A stretch of DNA of 14,603 bases. It comes from Bacteroidota bacterium. GTDB taxonomy: Bacteria > Bacteroidota > Rhodothermia > Rhodothermales > JAAAOL01. A model generated the notes under the pieces. That model was given only the letters and a program-made list of their open reading frames with translations, had not been told where the DNA came from and ran no database searches. The position numbers and the translations under genes are program-made. Of this stretch, positions 1 to 7,170 are shown piece after piece. The stretch is from assembly GCA_009908885.1 (NCBI GenBank), contig JAAAOL010000167.1, forward strand, positions 1 through 14,603, given 5' to 3'. How positions within the stretch are numbered: the first letter of the stretch is position 1; each line of letters starts with the position of its first letter.

Positions 1-1239
1 GACGGCCGTCTGCAGCCGCTCCACGTAGCGCGGCGAGCGGTACATGGGCAGCTTGACCTCCAGGTCCATCTCGTCCAGCCACAGCTTGTCGTTCAGCCGC
101 ACCGTCGGGATGAGGCCGCGCGAGCGGTACGGATCGCCCACGTCCTGGGCCTCGGGCTCATAGGCGCGCGGGCCGGAGAGGTAGTCGAGGTGGGGCGAGG
201 TGAGGATGCGTTCCATCTCCAGGTGGCCGCCGGGGGCCTGCCGCCCAAACATGGAGAAGTAGTAGCCATAGAAGGTGCCCGTCACGATGGGGCGCGGCCA
301 GTGCGCCTTGACGGTGCGGGCGAAGTGGATGATGTTGTCCGCCACGCCCTCCTGCATGGCGCGGTAGTAATCGATGGTGCGCTGCTCCTGCTGCGGGTCG
401 CGGAAGATGCCGTGCGTCGTCTTACGGCCGTCCATCCCCGGCACCGTCGCCGTCGCGAAGGTCACGGTCGTGTCGTTCCAGGCGGCCTGGAGGGCATCGT
501 TCGTCTCGTAGGTGTCGCGCAGCCAGTCGCGGAAGGCAGCCTGCATGGGGGTGCCGACGTCCGGCTCGTGGTAGAAGAAGCCCCAGTTGTGCCACTCGCC
601 GTAGACGCCGTTCGCCACCTGCATGCCGATGAGGGCGTTCCCCTCGGGCGTGGCGGAGAAGCGGTCGAGGAAGACCTCCAGCTTCTCCGTCGCCTCGGTG
701 CGCCATTTTTCCGAGGCCATGCTCACACGGCGGACCGGGTAGAGGTCGTCTTCGATGAGGCGCGGCAGGCCGAACGGCTGCTCCGGCTGGTAGTCGGCGT
801 CGGCGTAGGCCACCCACTCGTCCGGGTGCTGCGCGGTCCACCACTTGGGCGCGGTCACGTGGAAGCGGAAGATGACACTCGCCGCGGGGCAGACGTCCAG
901 CACGCCGCGGATCTGTTTCTGCGCCATCGTCACGTCGATGGTGCCGTCGGGCAGCCAGACGTGGTCAAAGAAGAGGTCGAGCTGGTAGAGGCGCACGCCG
1001 CGCTCGCAGAACTGGGCGATGTTGTGCTGCGGCAGCTCCTCCCAGGACCAGCGCCCGCCCGGCACGTCGGTCAGCGCGTAGAGCATCGGCTGCATCGGCT
1101 GGTCATCGACGACGAGGACGGGGCGACCGTTGAGCATCTCGACCGCCGCGGTGCGCGGGGCCAGGTCGTGCGTCTGTTGCGCCTGGACCGACAGCGTCGA
1201 CAGGAGCAGGAGGGCGAGGAGGCAGGTAACACGAAGCAT
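1..1239 (-). CDS. Secreted GH42-like glycoside hydrolase, 5' part (runs off the left edge)
   Basis: The frame stays open from the ATG at 1239 to base 1, giving 413 residues with no stop; the C-terminal part lies outside the window. Residues 1-21 are a typical signal peptide (MLRVTCLLALLLLSTLSVQAQ), so the product is exported. The rest reads like a clan-A, GH42-like (beta-galactosidase-type) TIM barrel: a beta-strand with FRFHVTAPKWW (125-134) and then GMQVANGVYGEWHNWGFF (205-222). By analogy with such enzymes, Glu215 in YGEW could be the general acid/base; the nucleophile cannot be assigned with confidence. It lies 188 bp downstream of a 2-dehydro-3-deoxygluconate kinase on the same strand, which fits carbohydrate degradation. 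A purine-rich tract (plus strand, 1241-1270) lies directly before the start and no Shine-Dalgarno sequence is visible. The family call is from remembered motifs; the substrate is unknown. Confidence 0.72.
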   Translation of the reverse strand, partial: MLRVTCLLALLLLSTLSVQAQQTHDLAPRTAAVEMLNGRPVLVVDDQPMQPMLYALTDVPGGRWSWEELPQHNIAQFCERGVRLYQLDLFFDHVWLPDGTIDVTMAQKQIRGVLDVCPAASVIFRFHVTAPKWWTAQHPDEWVAYADADYQPEQPFGLPRLIEDDLYPVRRVSMASEKWRTEATEKLEVFLDRFSATPEGNALIGMQVANGVYGEWHNWGFFYHEPDVGTPMQAAFRDWLRDTYETNDALQAAWNDTTVTFATATVPGMDGRKTTHGIFRDPQQEQRTIDYYRAMQEGVADNIIHFARTVKAHWPRPIVTGTFYGYYFSMFGRQAPGGHLEMERILTSPHLDYLSGPRAYEPEAQDVGDPYRSRGLIPTVRLNDKLWLDEMDLEVKLPMYRSPRYVERLQTAV

Positions 1240-1427
1240 GTTGGGAGTGGGGAAAAGGGAAGTGGGAAGGGGCATCGAGGAATCGAAGCGGGGAGGGATG
1301 GACGCTACGGAGTCGCGGATAGCTCTTTCATCGTGATGCGTACGCACGGGGGAGCGGGAGCCTGGGCGAGCCGGCAGAAGCCCCTCCTCGTTTCGTCCGG
1401 TCGTCGATTCGTGGCCTCGTGCCTAAA

Positions 1428-2456
1428 TCACCGTTCGACGCGGCCGGAGCCGGAACCGGCGGCCAGCTTCTCCACCTCGGCGACGGACGAGAGGTTGGCA
1501 TCGCCGGGGATGGTCTGCTTCAGGCAACTCGCCGCCACGGCGAACTCCAGCGCGTCGCGCGTGTCGTCTTTCGCCAGCAGGCCGTAGATGAGCCCGCCCG
1601 CGAACGAGTCGCCGCCGCCGACGCGATCCACCAGCCGGATCTCGTAGCGCTGGCTGCGGGTGGGCGTCGTGCAGTCGCGATCGTCCATCAGCATGGCGCT
1701 CCAGCCGTTGTCCGAGGCCGAGAAGCTCTCGCGGAGCGTGATGGCGACGGCGTCGAAATCGTATTCATCCTTCAGGCGCTCGCACAGCCGCGCGTAGCCT
1801 GCTTCGTCCAGTTCGCCCGCCTCCACGTCCGTGGCGCCCGCCGTGAGGCCGAGGCTGCGGTCGGCGTCCTCTTCGTTGGCGATGCACACGTCTACGAAGT
1901 CCATCAGCGGCTGCATCGTCTGCCGGGCCTCCTCCACCGTCCACAGCTTGGCGCGGTAGTTCAGGTCGCAGGAGACGGTGACGCCCGCCGCCTGCGCCGC
2001 CGCCAGCGCGGCCCGCAGCGTCCGGCGCGGATGCTCGCCGAGGGCGGGGGTGATGCCCGTCCAGTGGAACCAGTCCACGCCGTCGAACACCGCGGCCCAG
2101 TCGATCTCGTCGGGTGTGAGCGTGGTCACGGCGCTGGCCGCCCGGTCGTAGACGACCTTCGAGGGACGCTGGCTGGCGCCGGTCTCCAGGAAGTAGATGC
2201 CGAGGCGGTCGCCGCCGCGCACGATGTGGTCGGTGCGCACGCCGTAGCGCCGCAGGTGGTTCAGCGCGGCCTGGCCGATGGGGTTGCTCGGCAGCTTGGT
2301 GACGAAGGCGGCATCGAGGCCGTAATTGGCGAGGCTGACAGCGACGTTGGCTTCGCCGCCGCCGTACGTGGCGTCGAACTGCTGGGCCTGCACGAAGCGC
2401 TGGAAGCCGGGCGTGGAGAGGCGCAGCATGATCTCGCCGAAGGTGACAACGGGCAT
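1428..2456 (-). CDS. kdgK: 2-dehydro-3-deoxygluconokinase (PfkB/ribokinase family)
   Basis: A 342-residue cytoplasmic sugar kinase of normal length for the family. It opens with VVTFGEIMLRLS and has the glycine-rich sugar-binding segment YGGGEANVAVSLANYG (31-46). DLNYRAKLW (164-172) is typical of KDG kinases. PfkB signature 2, DRVGGGDSFAGG (277-288), contains the catalytic base Asp283 and the anion hole. The expected reaction is ATP-dependent phosphorylation of 2-keto-3-deoxygluconate to KDPG, the entry to the lower Entner-Doudoroff route from uronates such as pectin or alginate products. It lies upstream of the exported glycoside hydrolase on the same strand, consistent with sugar-acid use. 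The start at 2456 gives the canonical N-terminus. A heptamer tandem repeat begins a few bases upstream of it. A fructokinase-like specificity cannot be fully excluded from sequence alone. Confidence 0.88.
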   Translation of the reverse strand: MPVVTFGEIMLRLSTPGFQRFVQAQQFDATYGGGEANVAVSLANYGLDAAFVTKLPSNPIGQAALNHLRRYGVRTDHIVRGGDRLGIYFLETGASQRPSKVVYDRAASAVTTLTPDEIDWAAVFDGVDWFHWTGITPALGEHPRRTLRAALAAAQAAGVTVSCDLNYRAKLWTVEEARQTMQPLMDFVDVCIANEEDADRSLGLTAGATDVEAGELDEAGYARLCERLKDEYDFDAVAITLRESFSASDNGWSAMLMDDRDCTTPTRSQRYEIRLVDRVGGGDSFAGGLIYGLLAKDDTRDALEFAVAASCLKQTIPGDANLSSVAEVEKLAAGSGSGRVER

Positions 2457-2460
2457 GGGA

Positions 2461-2516
2461 GGGTCGAGGGTCGAGGGTCGAAGGTCGAGGGTCGAAGGTC
2501 GAGGGTCGAAGGTCGA
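2461..2516. repeat. Tandem heptamer repeat, GGGTCGA/AGGTCGA, 8 units
   Basis: Eight perfect 7-bp units run without interruption. The first three are GGGTCGA; after that AGGTCGA and GGGTCGA alternate. The tract starts 4 bp upstream of the kdgK start codon, so it would lie in that gene's leader or promoter region. A further partial unit (TGGGCGA) follows. This is one of several different period-7 tracts in the window. Confidence 0.95.
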
Positions 2517-2539
2517 TGGGCGAGTCTGCCGTCACGGGC

Positions 2540-2581
2540 ATCACGCACCACGGATCACGCACCACGGATCACGAATCATGG
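2540..2581. repeat. Tandem 14-bp repeat (two heptamers: ATCACGC + ACCACGG), 3 units
   Basis: Two identical 14-bp units (2540-2553 and 2554-2567) are followed by a diverged third (2568-2581). Each splits into two related 7-mers. The 15-bp segment 2538-2552 occurs again exactly at 13888-13902, upstream of the gatZ-like gene, so this is a dispersed family and not a local accident. Confidence 0.93.
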
Positions 2582-2630
2582 GCCCGGCTACCATGCCCTT
2601 ATCCGGCGACATCGCAAACGGATTCGTTCT

Positions 2631-2692
2631 GCCAACCTGAAACCTGCCGACCTGAAACCTGCCAACCTGAAGACCTGCCGACCTGAAGACCT
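2631..2692. repeat. Tandem 15/16-bp repeat based on ACCTG (7-8 bp sub-period), 4 units
   Basis: There are four units: GCCAACCTGAAACCT, GCCGACCTGAAACCT, GCCAACCTGAAGACCT and GCCGACCTGAAGACCT. A/G alternates at the fourth base, and GA is inserted in the last two. Each unit is two imperfect 7-8-mers built on ACCTG. The tract ends 8 bp before the stop codon of the DUF4249 lipoprotein gene. With the two tracts to its left it fills most of the 244-bp gap before kdgK. Confidence 0.92.
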
Positions 2693-2700
2693 GAAACCCC

Positions 2701-3594
2701 TCAGGGGCACTGTAGCGTCGTCTCGGGCACGACGTAGCGCAACTCGTCGACGGTCGAGGGCAGCAGCGTCCACCGGCCCTCGTGCCGGGCGACGCCGCCG
2801 AAGAAGCCGAAGCCGTTCTCGATGCGGGCCGACGGGTCGGGCAGGCGCCATGCTTCGGTGCGTTCCTCGATCGTCATGCGCAGCCCGTGCAGCTCGACGG
2901 AAGAATCATCCACCGGGCGGTTCAGGCGCTGCAGGACGAACGACCGGTCGATCTCCAGCTCGACCGTCAGGCGCCACCCGTCGTCTACCGATTCGCCCTC
3001 CTCGTCCAGCGGCAGCGACACCAGCACCGGCGCGTCAACGGTGGGGGGGCGGACGCAGTAGTGCACGGTGGCGCGGTGCGGCGCGCGGGAGAGGCCGTCC
3101 CACACGACGGGCTGCTCCAGGCGGCCCAGCAGCGACCGTTCCGGAGGCTGCTCGGACAGCGTGCGAGATGGCGGCAGCGTGAGGCGCGCACGCGTCTCGG
3201 CCCCGTCGGAGCGGCGCACCGCGAGGGCATACGTCTCGCCGTGCGTGACGGCATCGGTCGTGAAAAAGAGGAAGCCCACCGTAGTATCCGTCACCTGCAC
3301 GAGCGAGTCCTGCCACGCCAGCCCCCGGCCCGTCTCCTCGGCCGTCGCGCGCACGGTGGCGTCGAGCGGGGGCGTCGGGGCGGCGGTCGTTTCGCGGACC
3401 GGGCTGACGCGAACGAACTGCGTGTCGGCGCCGGTGTCGAGCACGCCGTAGACCGAAAAGAACTCGTCCTCGTTCGTCGCGATGGGATCGAACCCGGCGT
3501 CGCACGCACTGACGGCGACGAGTAGCAGGAGGGCGAGGTAAGGGAGGAGGGAGGAGGGAAGGGGGAAGGGGCGGCGGTCGGTCGCAGCACGCAT
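2701..3594 (-). CDS. DUF4249-like outer-membrane-associated lipoprotein
   Basis: A 297-residue protein with a lipoprotein signal: a hydrophobic stretch YLALLLLVAVSAC (19-31) ending in the lipobox V-S-A-C, with Cys31 the expected lipidated residue. The mature part begins DAGFDPIATNEDEFFSVYGVLDTG, with later Ig-like beta-rich sequence. This is the usual architecture of DUF4249 proteins, which in Bacteroidota are commonly encoded beside TonB-dependent receptors. Its ATG (3594-3592) shares one base with the receptor's TGA, so the two are translationally coupled and probably form one outer-membrane complex; the cargo is unknown. Oddly, residues 8-18 of the signal region are encoded by a low-complexity pyrimidine tract (3537-3572) resembling the window's intergenic repeats. 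Confidence 0.75.
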   Translation of the reverse strand: MRAATDRRPFPLPSSLLPYLALLLLVAVSACDAGFDPIATNEDEFFSVYGVLDTGADTQFVRVSPVRETTAAPTPPLDATVRATAEETGRGLAWQDSLVQVTDTTVGFLFFTTDAVTHGETYALAVRRSDGAETRARLTLPPSRTLSEQPPERSLLGRLEQPVVWDGLSRAPHRATVHYCVRPPTVDAPVLVSLPLDEEGESVDDGWRLTVELEIDRSFVLQRLNRPVDDSSVELHGLRMTIEERTEAWRLPDPSARIENGFGFFGGVARHEGRWTLLPSTVDELRYVVPETTLQCP

Positions 3595-5897
3595 CAGGGC
3601 ACCTCCACGCGCAGGCCGAGCGACGGGATGAACGGCAGCTGGTCGATCCGCTGATCCGAAAACAGGTCGTAGTCGAACAGGTTATTGCGGTCGTAGACGT
3701 TGATGGCCCCGGCCTGGAGCGTCGCCGCGAACCAGTCGGCCTCGAAGCGGCGCTCGACGGAGACGTCCAGCCGGTGGTAGGCGGGCAGGCGGGCGCTGTA
3801 GAGGTCGTCCGACTGGATCAGCACGGGACGGCCCGGCTGCGTGGTGAGGTCGTCCGGCGTCTCCACGTCCACGGCGTCGTAGAAGCCCTTGCTGCGCGTA
3901 AACGGCAGGCCGGAGCCGAACTGCCAGCGCACGCTCAGCGCGTACGGCCCGCGGGCGTAGCGGAGCAGCGCGTTCACCTGGTGGCGGCGGTCGTGCGGCG
4001 GCGCGAACCGGCGGTCGTCCGTCCGGGTGCGCTGCGTGGGCGCGTCGGGCTGGCGGGACAGGATCAGGCGCTCGCCCGTCCGCTGGTAGCGCACGCCCGC
4101 GAGGCTGTAGGCGACGGAGGCGTAGACGGTGGGGCGCAGCCACTCCAGCTTCAGGTCGAGCCCGGCGGCCCGGCCCGTCACGAAGTCCACCTGCAGACCG
4201 TCGAACGGGCCCACGGCGTACTCGGTGAAGGCCAGGTCGTCCAGGTCTTTGTAGTACGCCTCCGCGCTCAGCGTCAGGCTGTGGGGCAGGCTGCCGCGCC
4301 AGCCCGCCAGCCAGTGGATCGCACGCGGCACCCGGGCCCCGTCGGGCGACGGAAACCAGGCCGTGAAGGCGTCGGTCACGTCCCGCGCATTGTAGAGGCC
4401 GACGATGTCCTGCCGGTAGAGGCCCCAGGCGGCGCTGAAGGCGTGGCGGCCCGCCCGTCCGCCGGGACGCCACGTCACCCGCAGGCGCGGTTCGAAGGAC
4501 ACCTGCGAGCGGCTCGGGAACGAGTGCATCCGCAGGCCCGGCGCCACCCGCCACGCCGGACTGAGCTGGCTCGTCACGTCGAGGTACATGCCGCCCTCGG
4601 AGATGTATTCCTCCCGCGTCCCATCGGCCCCGCCGAAGTCGTTGATGAAGCCGTAGCTGCGCCCGAAGACGCCCACGTGCACGTCCGTCGCGCCGAGGTA
4701 GTAGACGAACTTGGCCTCCACGCCGCCGGTGCGGGCCTCGGCCGTGCGATGCGGGGCGCTGGCCGGTTCGTACTCGCTGTCGAGGCGGGAGACGAAGAAG
4801 CGGATCTGGGCCAGCGCGGAGAATTCCTCGGGCAGATACGTGTAGTGGCCGCCGTAGGCGAGGTTATTCCACCGGATGCGGTTCGACTGGCCGTCCACGT
4901 TCGCCACGTCGCCCTCGTCGAACGTGTGCAGCCCGGTCAGCTGGAGGCTGCTGGTGCGATTCAGGAAGGCGTGGACCTTCAGAAAGCGGTCGCCGAAGCG
5001 GTAGGGCAGCTCCTGCCCGAGCACGTCGGGCGAGATGCGCTCGATGACCGATTCGCGCACGGAGGCCAGGATGGACAGGCGCCCGGGCACGAACGGGATC
5101 TCCAGCCGCGCCGCGCTGAGGAAGGGCGCCACCGAGGCGGCCCCGGCGAGGCGCTGCTTGTTGCCGTTGCGCGTGTGCACGTCGATGACGGAGGAGAGCC
5201 GTCCGCCGTAGCGCGCGCTGTAGCCGCCCGTGTAGGCGTCGGCGAAGGCGACGAGATCGGCCGGAAAGGCGGAGTAGAAGCCGACGACGTGGAACGGCTG
5301 GAAGATGGGCATGCCGTCCAGCATCAGCAGGTTTTGCGTGGGCGTGCCGCCGCGGACGAAGAGTTGCCCGCCCCGGTCGCCCTGGGCCACGACGCCGGGC
5401 AGCGTCTGGAGGTACGAGGCCAGGTCCGCCGAGACGCCCGGCGTGGGCACGCGCGCGAGGGCCGACGGGCGGATCGCCTCGAACCCGGCGGCGGCCCACA
5501 GGTCTTCGCCCTGCCGCTCGCCCTCGATCACCACCTCGTTCATCGCCGCCTTATTCTCCTCCAGCGCGATGTTGAAGCGGTGCCGCTCGTCGAAGCCGAG
5601 GGCCAGCGAGTCGCGGTGGTCCTGGTAGCCGACGAACGTGACGCGGAGGACGTAGTCGCCCGGCGGGAGGCGGGTGAGGATGAAGTAGCCGTCGTCGCCC
5701 GCCGCCGTGCCCTGCTGGCTGCCGCCGTCCGGGGTCGTCAGGAGGACCGAGGCGCCCGGCAGCGGCTGTCCGTCCGCGGCGTCGGTCACGCGCCCGCGCA
5801 CTTCGGCGAACTGCGCCACGCTGACGATCGGGCTCCCCAGCAGGAGGACCACCACGAGCCCGGCCCGGCACCACCACGACGACAGGAACTCCGGCAT
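3594..5897 (-). CDS. TonB-dependent receptor with carboxypeptidase-regulatory-like N-domain
   Basis: A 767-residue outer-membrane receptor. The signal peptide is residues 1-29 (hydrophobic LVVVLLLGSPIVSVAQ). A CarboxypepD_reg-like Ig domain spans about 31-117 (VRGRVTDAADGQPLPGASV ... FVGYQ). A TonB-box-like MNEVVIEG lies at 119-126. The plug domain covers about 145-245 (LASYLQTLPGVVAQGDRG, LFVRGGTPTQNLLMLDGMPI, GGYSARYGGRLSSVIDV), followed by a beta-barrel. The start at 5897 was chosen over an in-frame ATG at 5984 because it places the signal peptide at the N-terminus; the extra 29 residues are Arg-rich and not signal-like. It belongs to the class paired with DUF4249 lipoproteins, not with SusD. 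The chain ends in LRVEVP, without the C-terminal aromatic residue usual for barrel assembly. The substrate is not evident. Confidence 0.9.
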   Translation of the reverse strand: MPEFLSSWWCRAGLVVVLLLGSPIVSVAQFAEVRGRVTDAADGQPLPGASVLLTTPDGGSQQGTAAGDDGYFILTRLPPGDYVLRVTFVGYQDHRDSLALGFDERHRFNIALEENKAAMNEVVIEGERQGEDLWAAAGFEAIRPSALARVPTPGVSADLASYLQTLPGVVAQGDRGGQLFVRGGTPTQNLLMLDGMPIFQPFHVVGFYSAFPADLVAFADAYTGGYSARYGGRLSSVIDVHTRNGNKQRLAGAASVAPFLSAARLEIPFVPGRLSILASVRESVIERISPDVLGQELPYRFGDRFLKVHAFLNRTSSLQLTGLHTFDEGDVANVDGQSNRIRWNNLAYGGHYTYLPEEFSALAQIRFFVSRLDSEYEPASAPHRTAEARTGGVEAKFVYYLGATDVHVGVFGRSYGFINDFGGADGTREEYISEGGMYLDVTSQLSPAWRVAPGLRMHSFPSRSQVSFEPRLRVTWRPGGRAGRHAFSAAWGLYRQDIVGLYNARDVTDAFTAWFPSPDGARVPRAIHWLAGWRGSLPHSLTLSAEAYYKDLDDLAFTEYAVGPFDGLQVDFVTGRAAGLDLKLEWLRPTVYASVAYSLAGVRYQRTGERLILSRQPDAPTQRTRTDDRRFAPPHDRRHQVNALLRYARGPYALSVRWQFGSGLPFTRSKGFYDAVDVETPDDLTTQPGRPVLIQSDDLYSARLPAYHRLDVSVERRFEADWFAATLQAGAINVYDRNNLFDYDLFSDQRIDQLPFIPSLGLRVEVP

Positions 5898-6056
5898 CAG
5901 GAGAAGAGCACGATCGGTTCGATACGAAGCAGCGCCACGAGGCCGCGCGCTCCTGCGACCGCCGCGCCAGACGCATCGACTCATACCGCGCCCGGCCCGG
6001 TGGGTTGCAGCCGAGCGGGTGCGGAACGGGCTGCCCCTTATCTCAATCTCGGGCTG

Positions 6057-6098
6057 TCAACCGAAAATCGCCAACCGAGAATCCAAAGTCGCAAATCG
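6057..6098. repeat. Tandem heptamer repeat, AAAATCG/CCAACCG type, 6 units
   Basis: The 7-mers TCAACCG, AAAATCG, CCAACCG, AGAATCC, AAAGTCG and CAAATCG follow in phase. They run directly into the 30-bp copy of the ATPase gene end. A better-kept tract of the same family lies at 7129-7170. Confidence 0.85.
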
Positions 6099-6122
6099 CC
6101 TCACCGGTAGCGGCTGAGCGGG
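6093..6122 (-). repeat. Third copy (30 bp) of the AAA+ ATPase gene 3' end
   Basis: The 30 bases are identical to 7993-8022 at the end of the ATPase gene and include its last codons (P-L-S-R-Y-R) and TGA stop. On the minus strand this copy lies 88 bp beyond the ParE-type toxin stop, in the gap before the TonB receptor. No ATPase coding sequence is attached, so it is a displaced fragment. Confidence 0.92.
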
Positions 6123-6183
6123 CGTATGTTCACTGGGCGCGTCTGCGTCTCTTCCGCACGTGAATGGCTCGTCCTGCTCGGTT

Positions 6184-6202
6184 CCCGGGCCGAGCGGCCG
6201 GG
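6184..6202 (-). terminator. GC-rich hairpin just beyond the ParE-type toxin stop
   Basis: CCCGGGCC pairs with GGCCGGG around a 4-base loop, with one bulged G. It lies 8 bp beyond the toxin's stop codon. There is no U-tract, so termination is only a possibility. Confidence 0.35.
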
Positions 6203-6209
6203 TGCTTTC

Positions 6210-6512
6210 TCACGGCGCGTCGCCTGTTCCGAACTCCTTGGCCGAGTGGAAGACGGTCAGGATGTCCACCCGCTCGTCCTCCGCGTCTACGATGTAGACG
6301 ATCCGGTAGTGCCGATAGATCAGTTCGCGCAGGTCTTCATCTCCGATTTCGGGTACGATTCGTCCCAGGCGCGGAAAAGCCCGGAGCCGCCGCGTCGTCT
6401 CCATGGCTCCGTCGACGAACGTCTGCGCGTAGTCCGGTGCCACGCGCTCGTAATACTCGCGGATAGCCCGTAAATCCGCTTCTGCCTGCGGCATCCACCT
6501 TACGTGCGCCAC
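6210..6512 (-). CDS. ParE/RelE-superfamily toxin
   Basis: A 100-residue protein with the compact ParE/RelE fold pattern. It has an N-terminal strand and two helices (VRWMPQAEADLRAIREYYERVAPDYAQTFVD), a central RLRAFPRLGRIVPEIGDEDLRELIYRHYRIVYIVD, and the characteristic C-terminal strand ILTVFHSAKEF (84-94). These toxins either poison gyrase (ParE) or cleave mRNA on the ribosome (RelE). The sequence does not settle which, although the R-E-L-I-Y-R-H-Y-R-I-V-Y pattern and the HSAKEF ending are closer to the ParE side. Its start overlaps the end of the upstream antitoxin gene by 13 bp in another frame, so the two are one operon. Confidence 0.87.
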   Translation of the reverse strand: MAHVRWMPQAEADLRAIREYYERVAPDYAQTFVDGAMETTRRLRAFPRLGRIVPEIGDEDLRELIYRHYRIVYIVDAEDERVDILTVFHSAKEFGTGDAP

Positions 6513-6706
6513 GATACGCCGAGTCGTTTTTCGACCTCTTCTTGCGAAAGACCCTCGCCCGCCTCGCGTTGCTGAAGACCCCGCTCGATTTTGCGAAGGA
6601 AAATCAATTTTTCGATCACGTCATCGAGTGTGGCTTCGTCAGGCAGCGCTTCGACGGCCTGAAGTGCCTTTCTTTTCGCGCTGATTTCTGCCATCTCACC
6701 CATCAC
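6500..6706 (-). CDS. Antitoxin partner of the ParE-type toxin
   Basis: A 68-residue mostly helical protein. Its sequence (LPDEATLDDVIEKLIFLRKIERGLQQREAGEGLSQEEVEKRLG) matches a small-protein type commonly encoded immediately before ParE/RelE toxins in many bacteria, where it acts as antitoxin. It has no clear N-terminal ribbon-helix-helix of its own. The region LDDVIEKL...IERGLQQ is predicted helical and would wrap the toxin; E-E-V-E-K-R-L is the usual C-terminal feature. In-frame ATGs at 6706, 6703 and 6694 are all possible starts; the first is given. Autoregulation of the operon would be usual, but no operator is recognisable. Confidence 0.78.
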   Translation of the reverse strand: MMGEMAEISAKRKALQAVEALPDEATLDDVIEKLIFLRKIERGLQQREAGEGLSQEEVEKRLGVSWRT

Positions 6707-7128
6707 CGATATATTGCGGTCTTCTGAGTTGCTTGCAGGGGGGTGAAGTTATTTCTGAGGTCGCCATCGAGCGTCGTTGTCGTTCGCCCAATAGGGGTCG
6801 AAGGGCGTACACGCTTGGTTGGGTAACGAACGCCCATCTTGGCTGGATCCCCCGACTGTTAGTCGGGACAGGCTCCATGGACCCAGACGAGCGGGGCGCC
6901 TCACGAAGTAAAAGATCATGGCTCAGAAGACCTCACCGGACCGCGGCGCAGGCAGAGCGACCGCGAGGGATCTTCTTCAAGGCCGGTCCCGAGAAGAACT
7001 TCACACTGCTGAGTTGCTTGTATAGCAGAGGCAGCAGTTGGGTTCTGTCCGTCCGGCGCTTCATGGACGAGGAACCCTTCTCGGGCTGGAGGGCGGGTGC
7101 CTTTTCGTCATCGCCGCTCCCTTCGCCG
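6707..7128. other. 422-bp stretch with no credible gene
   Basis: Open frames here (for example plus-strand 6733-7182 and minus-strand 6933-7160) either end in or start from the heptamer tract and show no recognisable family. Visible structure is one 17-bp palindrome (6851-6867) and a 12-bp direct repeat, CTGAGTTGCTTG, at 6724-6735 and 7009-7020. The stretch may be the remnant of a lost gene or mobile element, and it must contain the promoter of the ParE-type module on its left. Confidence 0.55.
6851..6867. repeat. Perfect 7-bp inverted repeat with 3-base loop
   Basis: CCCGACT-gtt-AGTCGGG forms a perfect hairpin on either strand. It has no T-run on either side, and no gene ends beside it. It resembles a solitary REP-like palindrome; no second copy was seen in the window. 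Confidence 0.7.
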
Positions 7129-7170
7129 CCAATCCAAAACCCGAAATCCAAAATCGCCAATCGAAAATCG
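7129..7170. repeat. Tandem heptamer repeat, AAAATCG/CCAATCC type, 6 units
   Basis: CCAATCC, AAAACCC, GAAATCC, AAAATCG, CCAATCG and AAAATCG are in perfect 7-bp phase and run straight into the second copy of the ATPase gene end. Two further units of the family (ACCATCG, AAAATCG, 7984-7997) follow the real ATPase stop codon. Confidence 0.93.

Noticed and set aside
190..1587. Long plus-strand open frames opposite the hydrolase, kdgK, receptor, ATPase and gatZ-like genes (e.g. 190-1587, 1419-3182, 3774-6110, 7961-9655, 12829-13860)
   Set aside because: These are antisense frames of high-GC genes. They are rich in Arg, Ala, Val and Gly with no domains, while the minus-strand frames show clear family motifs.
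2461..2692. CRISPR array
   Set aside because: The repeats are short, adjacent to each other and of changing sequence, with no unique spacers and no cas genes nearby.
6933..7160. Minus-strand 75-residue open frame starting MAILDFGFWIGG
   Set aside because: Its N-terminus is the heptamer repeat in translation, a common source of false hypothetical proteins; the rest has no recognisable feature.
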